A DNA stretch of 64,000 nucleotides, taken from NCBI GenBank assembly GCA_963743275.1, contig CAVUPB010000005.1, forward strand, positions 372,001 through 436,000, in the 5' to 3' direction. The stretch comes from JALYLC01 sp963743275. GTDB lineage: Bacteria > Actinomycetota > Thermoleophilia > Gaiellales > JALYLC01. The first letter of the stretch is position 1. Each line of letters opens with the position of its first letter. A program made the position numbers and the translations under genes. The notes beneath the pieces were generated by a model that did no database searches, was not told where the DNA came from, and saw only the letters and a list, made by a program, of their open reading frames with translations. Positions 33,298 through 41,604 of the stretch are shown here, piece by piece.

Positions 33298-34905
33298 GTG
33301 ACGACCGACCGGCAGCACGATGCCGGCTCGACGGCGGGGGCGACTGCCCCCGCCGTCGAGCTGATCGGCATCACCAAGGCGTTCCCGGGCGTCGTCGCCA
33401 ACGACGACATCAGCCTGACCGTGCTCCCCGGCGAGGTGCACTGCCTGCTGGGCGAGAACGGGGCGGGCAAGTCGACGCTCATGAGCGTGCTCTCGGGGAT
33501 GACGCAGCCGGACGCCGGGCGGATCCGCGTGGCCGGGCGCGACGTCCATATCGACTCCCCGCGCGCGGCGCTCGGCCTCGGCGTGGGCATGGTCTACCAG
33601 CACTCGACGCTCGTCCCCGCGCTGAGCGTGCTCGAGAACCTGCTGCTCGGCGAGGGCGGCGGCCTGCGCCTCGACGCCGCCGGCGGCGAGGCGCGCCTGG
33701 CCGAGCTGGCAGCCACGCTCGGCGTCCAGATCGACCCGTCCGCGCGCACCGGCGACCTCTCGCTGGGCGAGCAGCAGCAGGTCGAGATCATCAAGGCGCT
33801 GTGGCGCGGATCGAGCGTGCTCATCCTCGACGAGCCGACCTCGATGCTCGCGCCCGAGGGCGTGGCCGAGCTGCAGAAGGTGCTCGTCCGCCTCAAGAGC
33901 GCAGGCCAGGCGGTCATCTTCATCACGCACAAGCTGCACGAGGCCGCCTCCATCGGCGATCGCGTGACGATCCTCAAGGGCGGCCGCGTCGTCGGCAGCC
34001 TCGGCGAGGACGTCCTGCGCTCGCGCACGCCCGAGGAGCTGCAGGCCGAGATCGTCGCGATCATGTTCGGCGAGGAGCCCGCCCCGGCCGGTGGGATCGC
34101 CGAGCTCGAGGCGACGCTGCCCGAGCACCGGCGGGCGAAGCGCGCGACGGGCGACACCCTGCTCGAGCTGGCCGGCGTCGCGGCCGGCGGCGACGGGCTC
34201 TCGCCCGGCATCGCGGACGTCTCGCTGAGCCTGCACGAGGGCGAGATCCTCGGCGTCGCGGGCGTCGACGGCAACGGCCAGCGCGAGCTCGCCGAGGTCA
34301 TCGCCGGCCAGCGCCGCACGAGCGCCGGCGACGTGCGGCTGTTCGGCGCGCCGATCGGCAAGCTGGACGTGCGCGCGCGCCAGAAGCTCGGTCTGCGCTA
34401 CGTCACCGACGACCGCCTCGGCGAGGGCATCGTGGGCTCGCTCGGCGTCGGCCTCAACCTCGTGCTCAAGCGCATCGGCCAGCAGCCGTTCTGGAAGCGC
34501 GGCCGCATCCGCAACGGCGAGATCGAGCGCGAGGCGCGCGATCTCGTGACGCGCTTCGACGTGCGCACGCCGAGCGTGGCGACGCGGGCCGCAACGCTCT
34601 CGGGCGGCAACATCCAGAAGGTGCTGCTGGCGCGCGAGCTCTCGTCCAGCCCCAAGGTCGTCGTCTTCAACAAGCCGACCTACGGGCTCGACATCCGCAC
34701 CACGCTGGCCGTCCGCAATCGCATCCGCGACCTCGCCGCCGAGGGCGTCGGATCGCTCGTGATCTCGACCGACCTCGACGAGCTGCTCGACCTCTGCGAC
34801 CGCATCGCGGTGCTCTACCAGGGGCGGCTCGTCGGCACGTTCGAGAACGAGCCGGGCGCGGCCGAGCGCATCGGCGAGCTGATGGTCGGGAGCCGGGCGG
34901 CATGA
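33298..34905 (+). CDS. Double ABC-domain ATPase of a BMP-type importer
   Basis: The 535-residue protein contains two nucleotide-binding domains, the arrangement of sugar and nucleoside uptake ATPases (RbsA/YufO type). The first has GENGAGKSTLM, LSLGEQQQVEI and LILDEPTSML; the second has a degenerate Walker A (GVDGNGQRELAE) and TLSGGNIQKVLLAREL. It powers import through the two permeases that follow. GTG at 33298 lies 12 bases after the binding-protein stop; its stop overlaps the permease ATG (ATGA). Confidence 0.93.
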   Translation: MTTDRQHDAGSTAGATAPAVELIGITKAFPGVVANDDISLTVLPGEVHCLLGENGAGKSTLMSVLSGMTQPDAGRIRVAGRDVHIDSPRAALGLGVGMVYQHSTLVPALSVLENLLLGEGGGLRLDAAGGEARLAELAATLGVQIDPSARTGDLSLGEQQQVEIIKALWRGSSVLILDEPTSMLAPEGVAELQKVLVRLKSAGQAVIFITHKLHEAASIGDRVTILKGGRVVGSLGEDVLRSRTPEELQAEIVAIMFGEEPAPAGGIAELEATLPEHRRAKRATGDTLLELAGVAAGGDGLSPGIADVSLSLHEGEILGVAGVDGNGQRELAEVIAGQRRTSAGDVRLFGAPIGKLDVRARQKLGLRYVTDDRLGEGIVGSLGVGLNLVLKRIGQQPFWKRGRIRNGEIEREARDLVTRFDVRTPSVATRAATLSGGNIQKVLLARELSSSPKVVVFNKPTYGLDIRTTLAVRNRIRDLAAEGVGSLVISTDLDELLDLCDRIAVLYQGRLVGTFENEPGAAERIGELMVGSRAA

Positions 34906-36041
34906 CCGCGATCGACCCCACCGCGCCGATCGCCGACGCGCCCGAGAGCGTGCGCGCGACCGCGCCGCTCGCGGGCGTCGCGGACCTGGTGATCCGCTCG
35001 ATCATGCCGCTCTTCCTCGCGCTCGTCGCGTGCGGCATCCTGATCGCCGCCCTCGGGCACAACCCGTTCTCGTTCTACCTCGACATCTGGCGCGGCGGCA
35101 TCGAGCTGACCGCCTGGCAGGACAGCCTCATGCGCGCCGCGACGCTCGCCCCGATCGCGCTCGGGCTGATCGTCGTCTTCCGCGCGAACATCTGGAATCT
35201 CGGCTACCAGGGGCAGTTCCTGCTCTCCGCGGCGATGATCGCGGGCCTTGCGCCGCACCTCGAGCGCCACCTCTCGGCCACGCTGACGCTGATCGTGCTG
35301 TTCGTCGTGGGAGGCGTCACGGGGGCGGTCTGGACGCTGATACCCGCGATCCTCAAGGCCTGGTACGAGACCAACGAGATCATCACGACGCTGATGATGA
35401 CGTTCATCGGCGTCAGCCTCGCGAGCATCCTCATCAAGGGCCCGTTCCAGGACTTCTCGTCCAACGTCCCGCAGACGCTGCCGATCAACCTCGACCAGAT
35501 GCTGCCGACGATCCCGGGCACCCGCGCCCACGTCGGCGTCATCATCGCGGCGGTGCTCGTGCTGATCGTGCACTACGTGATCACGCGCACGTCGTTCGGA
35601 CTCAAGCTCCAGGTGCTCGGCGCGAACCCGCGCGCGGCGCGGCACGTGGGTCTCGACCCCAAGCGCCTCATCCTCAGCGCGTTCGTGTGCAGCGGCGCGC
35701 TCGTAGGCGTGGCCGCGGCGGTCGAGGTCCTCGGTATCTGGGGCTACGTGCGCGCCGACTGGAACCCGGCCTACGGCGACGCCGTGATCCCGTTCGTGTT
35801 CCTCGCCCGGCTCAACGCGCTCGCCGTCGTGCCGTTCCTCCTCTTCTACTCCGTGCTCTCCATCGGCGGCGACTTCGCGGCGCCGAACTCGGGGCTGCCC
35901 GTCGACTTCCTGCTCGTGATCGTCGGCCTCACGCTGCTCTTCATGGTCTTCATCGAGTACCTCGGGCGCAATCGCGAGATGGGACGCAGCTACGTGACGC
36001 CGGGGCTGCGCGCTGCGCTGCGGATCAGGAAGCCGAAGTGA
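34902..36041 (+). CDS. ABC importer permease, first subunit (BMP type)
   Basis: The 379-residue membrane protein has about ten membrane segments and the LivM/RbsC-like permease motif GLKLQVLGANPRAARHVG, plus NIWNLGYQGQFLLSAAM and ETNEIITTLMMTFIG. It pairs with the second permease as the translocation pore. Start and stop overlap the neighbouring genes by four bases on each side (ATGA and GTGA), so all transporter subunits are co-translated. Substrate likely the same as for the binding protein. Confidence 0.92.
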   Translation: MTAIDPTAPIADAPESVRATAPLAGVADLVIRSIMPLFLALVACGILIAALGHNPFSFYLDIWRGGIELTAWQDSLMRAATLAPIALGLIVVFRANIWNLGYQGQFLLSAAMIAGLAPHLERHLSATLTLIVLFVVGGVTGAVWTLIPAILKAWYETNEIITTLMMTFIGVSLASILIKGPFQDFSSNVPQTLPINLDQMLPTIPGTRAHVGVIIAAVLVLIVHYVITRTSFGLKLQVLGANPRAARHVGLDPKRLILSAFVCSGALVGVAAAVEVLGIWGYVRADWNPAYGDAVIPFVFLARLNALAVVPFLLFYSVLSIGGDFAAPNSGLPVDFLLVIVGLTLLFMVFIEYLGRNREMGRSYVTPGLRAALRIRKPK

Positions 36042-36988
36042 TCGCGCTCCCGGTCGCCTCGATCTTCACGCAGACGTTCCTGACGTCGCTCGTCGCCGGA
36101 GGCCTTCTGGCCGGCGTGCCGCTGATGTTCACGGCGCTCGGCGAGCAGATCTCGGAGGCCTCCGGCGTGCTCAACATCGGGCTCGAGGGCATGATGCTGA
36201 CCGGCGCCTACACGGGCTTCGTGGGCGCCTACTACGGCGGTCACGACTGGCTCGGCTACGGGGCGGCGATCGGCGGCGGGATCCTCGTCTCGCTGATCAT
36301 GGTCGTGTTCTGCGTGCGCCTGCTGCTCGACCAGATCGTCGTCGGCATCGCCATCACGCTGCTCGCCGAAGGCGCGACGAGCGTGTTGCAGGGGGCGGAG
36401 TTCGGGAAGTCCTACCCCCGGCTGCCAGCCGCTCCAACCGTCTCGATCCCGCTGCTCGACCGCATCCCGGTCATCGGCGAGAGCCTCTTCCAGCAGCCGC
36501 TCGTGGTCTACCTCGGGTTCGCGCTGCTGGCCTTCGTCGCGTGGCTGCTGCGCAACACGCGCCCCGGCCTCAACCTGCGCGCAGCGGGCCAGAAGCCCCA
36601 GGCGCTCGACGCCGCCGGCGTCAGCGTCGTCGCGACGCGCAGCCTCGCCGTCATGGCGACCGGCGCGCTGGCCGGGCTCGGCGGCGGCTACCTCGCGATC
36701 GCAGGCGCCGGCATCTTCGTGCCGTTCATGACCCAGGGCCAGGGCTACATCGCGATCGTGATCTGCATGCTCGCGCGCGGCCGCCCGCTCTGGGTGCTGC
36801 TCGGCGCGTTCATCTTCGGCATGTCGCTGCAGCTCGCGACGGCGCTCCAGATCGCCGGCGTCGACATCTCGACGGACGTCATCAACATGATCCCGTTCGT
36901 CGCGGTCATCCTGTCGCTCATCCTCTTCGCACGGGGCGACTACCTGCCGCCCGCACTCGCGCAGCCGTACGTCAGGGGCGCTCGCTGA
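36038..36988 (+). CDS. ABC importer permease, second subunit (BMP type)
   Basis: The 316-residue membrane protein carries ASGVLNIGLEGMMLTGAY, LLDQIVVGIAITLLAEG and GLNLRAAGQKPQALDAAGVS, the pattern of the smaller YufQ-type permease. About eight to nine membrane segments. GTG at 36038 overlaps the first permease stop. After it, 20 bases separate the aminotransferase gene, so uptake and the first catabolic step are on one message. Confidence 0.92.
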   Translation: MIALPVASIFTQTFLTSLVAGGLLAGVPLMFTALGEQISEASGVLNIGLEGMMLTGAYTGFVGAYYGGHDWLGYGAAIGGGILVSLIMVVFCVRLLLDQIVVGIAITLLAEGATSVLQGAEFGKSYPRLPAAPTVSIPLLDRIPVIGESLFQQPLVVYLGFALLAFVAWLLRNTRPGLNLRAAGQKPQALDAAGVSVVATRSLAVMATGALAGLGGGYLAIAGAGIFVPFMTQGQGYIAIVICMLARGRPLWVLLGAFIFGMSLQLATALQIAGVDISTDVINMIPFVAVILSLILFARGDYLPPALAQPYVRGAR

Positions 36989-37008
36989 GCGCCGGAAGGG
37001 AACAGGTC

Positions 37009-38187
37009 ATGCGATATCCCGACTTCACGCTCACGGCCGGCCCCACGGCCTCGTCGCCGCGCGTGCTGGCTGCGCTCGGCTCGCCGATGCTCTACGACTA
37101 CGACCCGGTCTTCCTCGACCGCTTCCGCGGCCTCGAGGCCAAGGTCGCGGCGCTCTTCCAGACCACGAGCGACATCGTCCTCATGCAGGGCGAGGCCGTG
37201 CTGGGGCTCGAGGCCGCCGCGCGCGCGGTCACGCGGCCCGGGATGACGGCGATCAACTGCGTCTCGGGCGTCTACGGCAAGTGGTTCGGCCTCTGGCTGG
37301 CCGAGTACGGCGCGAACGTCGTCGAGGTCGAGGTGCCCTACGACGCGCAGGTCGAGCCCGAGATGGTCGAGAGCGCGTTCGCCGCGCACCCCGAGGCCGA
37401 GGTGCTCGCGGTCGTCCACTCGGAGACCCCGTCGGGGACGATCAACCCGGTCTCCGAGATCGGCCCGATCGCCCGGCGCCATGGCGCGCTCGTGATCGCC
37501 GACGTCGTGTCGTCGCTCGGCTGCGACACGCTGCGGCCCGACGACTGGGGGCTCGACATCTGCGTGGCCGGCCCGCAGAAGTGCCTTGCGGGGCCCCCGG
37601 GCATGTCGCTCGTCTCCGTCAGCGACGAGGCGTGGAGGCGCATCCGCGCGAACCCCGCGGCGCCGCGCGGCTCGTTCCTCTCGCTGCTCGACTGGAAGGA
37701 CACCTGGATCGACGGCGGCCGCACCGCGTTCCCCTACACCCCCTCGGTGTCCGACGTGAACGGCCTCAGCGCGGCCTGCGACGAGGCGCTCGAGATGGGG
37801 ATCGACGCGTACGTCGCTCTGCACGAGCGCGCAGCCCGCGCCACGCGCGCCGGCGTGCTCGCCCTCGGCACCGGCCTCTGGGCGCGCAGCGAGGACATCT
37901 GCACGAACTGCGTCACGGCCGCGCGCACGCCCGAGGGCGTCGACACGATGGCGCTCCTGGCGCACGTGCGCGAGCACTACGGCGTGATGCTCTCGCCCGG
38001 CTACGGCGAGCTCAAGGAGAAGCTCGTGCGGCTCGGCCACATGGGGCCCGCGGCGCGCTCGCTCAACCCCGTGGTCGCCGTCGCGGCCTTCGGGCGCGGG
38101 CTCGCCGACCTCGGAGCTCGCGTCGACATCGGCGCCGCCGTCGAGGCCGCCCTTGCGGTGCTGTCCGGCGCGAAGGCGCCGGCGTGA
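37009..38187 (+). CDS. Pyridoxamine-pyruvate aminotransferase-like class V PLP-fold enzyme
   Basis: The 392-residue class V aminotransferase has the lysine K191 in AGPQKCLAGPPG and D165 in ADVVSS. Many blocks recall Mesorhizobium pyridoxamine-pyruvate aminotransferase: LTAGP, MLYDYDP, GEAVLGLEAAA, SGVYGKWFG, EVPYDAQ, TPSGTINP, FPYTPSVSDVNGL, RTPEGVD and KLVRLGHMGPAA. That enzyme turns pyridoxamine plus pyruvate into pyridoxal and alanine without bound PLP. ATG 37009 follows a GGAAGGGA ribosome site. It links the importer to the pyridoxal-using enzymes of the left operon. Alanine-glyoxylate type activity is the alternative. Confidence 0.85.
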   Translation: MRYPDFTLTAGPTASSPRVLAALGSPMLYDYDPVFLDRFRGLEAKVAALFQTTSDIVLMQGEAVLGLEAAARAVTRPGMTAINCVSGVYGKWFGLWLAEYGANVVEVEVPYDAQVEPEMVESAFAAHPEAEVLAVVHSETPSGTINPVSEIGPIARRHGALVIADVVSSLGCDTLRPDDWGLDICVAGPQKCLAGPPGMSLVSVSDEAWRRIRANPAAPRGSFLSLLDWKDTWIDGGRTAFPYTPSVSDVNGLSAACDEALEMGIDAYVALHERAARATRAGVLALGTGLWARSEDICTNCVTAARTPEGVDTMALLAHVREHYGVMLSPGYGELKEKLVRLGHMGPAARSLNPVVAVAAFGRGLADLGARVDIGAAVEAALAVLSGAKAPA

Positions 38188-39036
38188 CGCTCCCGGCCTT
38201 CGATCTGCACCGCCCCGTCTCGCTCGAGGAGGCGAGCGACATCCTCGGCCGCCACGGCGACGACGCGATCCCGGTCGCCGGGGGCACCGAGCTGCTGCTC
38301 CTGCTCAAGCTCGGGTTCGGCGCCTACGCGCATCTCGTCGACGTGCGCGGCATCCCCGAGCTGACCGGCATCCGCCTCGTGGACGGCACCGTCGAGATCG
38401 GCGCGGCCGTCACGCATCGCGAGATCGAGCGCTCCGCGCTGGTGCGCGAGCAGATCCCCGCGCTGGCCGCGATGGAGCGCTCGGTCGCGAACATCCGCGT
38501 GCGCACGGCGGGGACGCTGGGCGGCAACCTCTGCTTCGGCGACCCCCACTCCGACCCCGCGACGTTCCTGCTGGCGGCGGGCGCGGAGGTGGTCGTGCGC
38601 AAGGGCGGCAACGCCGCCGCGCACGCTCGCGCTCGACGACTTCCAGCGCGGCCCCTATGAGACGGCGCTCGCCGAGGGCGAGCTGCTCGTCGCGATCCGC
38701 GTGCCCGCCACCACCCCGGGCACCGGCATCGCGCACCGCAAGCTCGCATTCCGCGAGCGGCCCACGGCGACGGTCGCCGTGTGGCTGCGCGCGGCCCCGC
38801 AGGGCGTGGCCGAGGCGCGCATCGCCGTCGGCTCCGTCGGCGGCGTCGCGCTGCGGGCGCGCGAGGCCGAGTCGCTGCTCGTCGGCGGAGCCGGAGCGGA
38901 CGAGGTCGCCGCTGCGGCAGCCGACGCCGCCGGCGCCATCGAGGACGCCGGCGGGTCGGAGGAGTACAAGCGCCAGCTCGTGCGCGTGCTCGTCGGCCGC
39001 ACGCTCGCCGACGCCCGGCGGATCGCGCACGGCTGA
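38184..39036 (+). CDS. FAD-binding medium subunit of the molybdenum hydroxylase, one frameshift
   Basis: Joined, this is an about 283-residue CoxM-type subunit: VAGGTELLLLLKLG and TAGTLGGNLCFGDPHSD (the two FAD loops), then after a base shift near 38628, LDDFQRGPYETAL, RKLAFRERPTATVAVW and the C-terminal KRQLVRVLVGRTLADA. GTG at 38184 overlaps the aminotransferase stop. It supplies the flavin that accepts electrons from the (2Fe-2S) subunit encoded at 27064. Splitting of the three subunits between divergent operons is unusual and ties both operons to one enzyme. Confidence 0.85.
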
Positions 39037-39049
39037 CCTCGTCGGGGCC

Positions 39050-39082
39050 GAGCGGGGCGCGCCGTGGAGGCGCGCCCCGCTC
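39050..39082. terminator. Strong hairpin closing the right catabolic operon
   Basis: Perfect 14-base arms GAGCGGGGCGCGCC and its complement around the loop GTGGA, lying between the convergent stops of the FAD subunit gene and the secreted-protein gene, 14 and 5 bases away. A bidirectional terminator is the simple reading. Confidence 0.75.
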
Positions 39083-39086
39083 GCGA

Positions 39087-39728
39087 TCAGCTGAACGCGT
39101 CGACGAGCGGGTTCATGCTCGCGTACAGGCCGTCCGGGTTCGGGTACCAGATCCAGACGTGCATCGTGACGAGCGCGGGGTGCCAGAAGAAGAACGGCGC
39201 CCCCGACTGCGGGCTCTTCGCCGCGCAGGCGTCCTGGCTCGGCGCGGCCACGAACGTGCCGTCGGTGTAGTGGCAGGCCGCCGGGAACGAGCCGTACGAG
39301 GCGCCCTTGAGCGGCGGCGTCGCGGGCGTCTGCGGGAAGACCCACTCGAGCGCGCCGAGCTGCCACTTCCCACCGTGGCGCTCGTACACGAGGATCGGGG
39401 GCTTGCGGACGTCGAAGCCCTTGATCGCCGGGTTGAGGAAGTGGTAGCCCATGCCCGGGATCTGCTGGGTGAGCGGCTTGTAGCCGTCGGCCTTGGCCGC
39501 GGCGAGGTCGGTCGCGTACTTGGCGGTCGCGAGGCGCGCCTTGGCGATCAGCCCCGCGGGCAGGTCCGCCGAGGTGTCCTTCTTGCCCATCGGCATCAGC
39601 ATCGTGTGCCGGTGCGCAGGAGCGGCGGGCGCCGCCCCGGAGTCGGGGTAGGCCGCGAGGGCGGCCCCTGCGGCGACAGCGCCGCCGAGCACCGCGGCCG
39701 CAACCGCGATCGTTCCGATGAAACGCAT
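39087..39728 (-). CDS. Secreted protein of unknown function
   Basis: The 213-residue protein starts with a signal peptide (IAVAAAVLGGAVAAGAALA). The mature part has recurring features I associate with a family of secreted actinobacterial proteins: HRHTMLMPMGK, IPGMGYHFLNPAI, PPILVYERHGGKWQLGALEWVFP, and HVWIWYPNPDGLYASMNPLV, plus two cysteines near ACHYTDG and DACAAK. Several His and Met suggest metal binding, but no enzyme family is recognised. A GAAGGAGT ribosome site precedes the ATG. Confidence 0.7.
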   Translation of the reverse strand: MRFIGTIAVAAAVLGGAVAAGAALAAYPDSGAAPAAPAHRHTMLMPMGKKDTSADLPAGLIAKARLATAKYATDLAAAKADGYKPLTQQIPGMGYHFLNPAIKGFDVRKPPILVYERHGGKWQLGALEWVFPQTPATPPLKGASYGSFPAACHYTDGTFVAAPSQDACAAKSPQSGAPFFFWHPALVTMHVWIWYPNPDGLYASMNPLVDAFS

Positions 39729-39920
39729 GTGCGTACTCCTTCGCTGAGATACAGAGGCAGGGTTCGAGCGCGCGTGCCTCGCAGATCCGTCGCGATCCGC
39801 AGCCGGCCGCCGGAGCGGCTCTGCGGATCGCCGCCGGGCCCGGCGCCGTCCCCCCTTGGCGACCCGTGTGTTGCCGCCACTGGCAGCCTGCCGCGCGGCC
39901 GCGGCCCCCACAACGGCAGG

Positions 39921-39965
39921 GCTACCTATCTCACGGCGCGCGCGCTACCTATCTTTCGGCGCACA
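39921..39965. promoter_or_regulatory. Two-copy direct repeat upstream of the ROK kinase gene
   Basis: GCTACCTATCTCACGGCGCG and GCTACCTATCTTTCGGCGCA lie 23 bases apart, two helical turns, about 45 to 85 bases before the kinase start. This spacing suggests paired binding sites for one regulator or a duplicated promoter element. Confidence 0.45.
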
Positions 39966-40006
39966 TCCCGCTGCGTGCCGGGCCGCAGGCGTGAAAAGGT
40001 TCGCGC

Positions 40007-40885
40007 GTGATCTACGGCGGCATCGAGGCGGGCGGGACGAAATGGGTGTGCGCTGTCGGCGCCGCGCCCGCCGACGTGCACGACACGGTCACGTTCGCGA
40101 CGACGACGCCGCGCGAGACGATCGACCGCGCCGTCGCCTTCTTCGCGCGCCACCCGGCGATCGCCGCGGTCGGCGCGGGCTGCTTCGGGCCGCTCGACCT
40201 GCGCCGCTCGTCGCCGACCTGGGGCCGCATCACGACGACGCCGAAGAGCGGCTGGAGCGACACCGACGTCGCCGGGCGGCTGCACGAGGCGCTCGGCGTG
40301 CCGGTCGCGCTCGACACCGACGTCAACGCGGCCGCCCTGGCCGAGCACCGCTGGGGCGCCGCGGTCGGACTCGACACGTTCTGCTACCTCACGGTCGGCA
40401 CCGGCATCGGCGGTGGCGCCGTGGTCGGCGGCGAGCTCGTGCACGGTCTCATCCACCCGGAGTTCGGGCACATGCGGATTCCGCACGACCGCGAGCTCGA
40501 CCCGTTCGCCGGCGCCTGCCCGTACCACGGGGACTGTCTCGAGGGTCTCGCCTCGGGCGCCGCCATCGAGGCGCGCTGGGGCGTCCGCGGAGAGGCCGCG
40601 CGCGACGATCGCATCTGGGAGCTCGAGGCCGGGTACCTGGCGCTCGGCATCGCGAACGTGACATGCCTGCTCTCACCCGAGCGCATCGTGCTCGGCGGCG
40701 GCGTCATGCGCCAGGAGCAGCTGCTGGCGCGCACCCGCGCGCGCGTGCGCGAGCTGCTGGCCGGCTACTTCAGCGCTCCCGAGCTGACCGGCGATCTCGC
40801 CGGCTACATCGTGGCGCCGGCGCTCGGCGACCGGGCCGGCGTGCTCGGCGCGCTCGAGCTCGCCCGCAGGGCGGTCGCCGGGTGA
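40007..40885 (+). CDS. ROK-family sugar kinase
   Basis: The 292-residue protein opens with GGIEAGGTKWVCAVG, the phosphate-binding loop of ROK kinases, followed by GCFGPLDL, DTDVNAAALAEHRWG and the TVGTGIGGG loop. The zinc-binding cluster seems adapted to HPEFGHMRI...CPYHGDCLEGLASG, the form seen in bacterial fructokinases. It phosphorylates a hexose, probably fructose, with ATP. The GTG start at 40007 lies just after tandem direct repeats. The ABC exporter gene overlaps its stop. Confidence 0.9.
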   Translation: MIYGGIEAGGTKWVCAVGAAPADVHDTVTFATTTPRETIDRAVAFFARHPAIAAVGAGCFGPLDLRRSSPTWGRITTTPKSGWSDTDVAGRLHEALGVPVALDTDVNAAALAEHRWGAAVGLDTFCYLTVGTGIGGGAVVGGELVHGLIHPEFGHMRIPHDRELDPFAGACPYHGDCLEGLASGAAIEARWGVRGEAARDDRIWELEAGYLALGIANVTCLLSPERIVLGGGVMRQEQLLARTRARVRELLAGYFSAPELTGDLAGYIVAPALGDRAGVLGALELARRAVAG

Positions 40886-41604
40886 GCGCTGCGGTCGTCG
40901 CCGTACGCGACCTGACCGTGATCCGCGGCGGCGCGCGCGTGCTGCACGGGGTCGACGTCGAGATCGCCGGCGGCAGCGTCGTCGGCCTGCTCGGGCCGTC
41001 GGGCTGCGGCAAGTCGACGCTCATGCGCGCGATCGTCGGCGTCCAGATCGTCGCGGGCGGCAGCATCGTCGTGCTCGGCGAGCCCGCCGGCTCGCCCTCG
41101 CTGCGGCGCCGTGTCGGCTACGTGACGCAGGCGCCGAGCGTGTACGGCGACCTCACGGTGCGCGAGAACCTGCGCTACTTCGCGCACCTGCTCGGCGTCC
41201 CCGAGCGCGTCGAGCCGGTCATCGCCGAGGTGGGCCTCGCCGACCACGCCGACCACGTCGCCCGCCGGCTCTCGGGCGGGCAGCTCGCGCGCGCGTCCCT
41301 CGCCACGGCGCTGCTCGGCGAGCCGGAGCTGCTCGTGCTCGACGAGCCGACTGTCGGCCTCGATCCCGTGCTGCGCGCCGACCTCTGGGGGCGCTTCCGC
41401 GCGCTCGCCGCAGCCGGCGCGGCCCTGCTCGTCTCGAGCCACGTGATGGACGAGGCCGAGCGCTGCGACCGGCTGCTGCTCATGCGCGACGGGCGCATCC
41501 TCGCGTCCGACACGCCGGCCGGGCTGCTCGAGCGCACGGGCGCCGGCGATGTCGAGGACGCCTTCCTGCGGCTCGTGGGGTCGTCCGAGGGGGTCGAGGC
41601 GTGA
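40882..41604 (+). CDS. ABC transporter ATPase (export type)
   Basis: The 240-residue ATPase has Walker A GPSGCGKST, the signature RLSGGQLARASLATAL, Walker B LLVLDEPTVGLDP and the switch histidine in LVSSHVMDEAERCD. It resembles the DrrA/ABC-2 exporter group. GTG at 40882 overlaps the ROK kinase stop and its stop overlaps the permease ATG, so the three form one operon. Substrate is unknown; typical cargo for this group is drugs, lipids or polysaccharide. Confidence 0.92.
   Translation: MSAAVVAVRDLTVIRGGARVLHGVDVEIAGGSVVGLLGPSGCGKSTLMRAIVGVQIVAGGSIVVLGEPAGSPSLRRRVGYVTQAPSVYGDLTVRENLRYFAHLLGVPERVEPVIAEVGLADHADHVARRLSGGQLARASLATALLGEPELLVLDEPTVGLDPVLRADLWGRFRALAAAGAALLVSSHVMDEAERCDRLLLMRDGRILASDTPAGLLERTGAGDVEDAFLRLVGSSEGVEA

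Noticed and set aside
33051..36041. 996-residue plus frame through the ATPase and permease
   Set aside because: The first two thirds are an out-of-frame shadow of the ATPase gene; the true permease starts at 34902.
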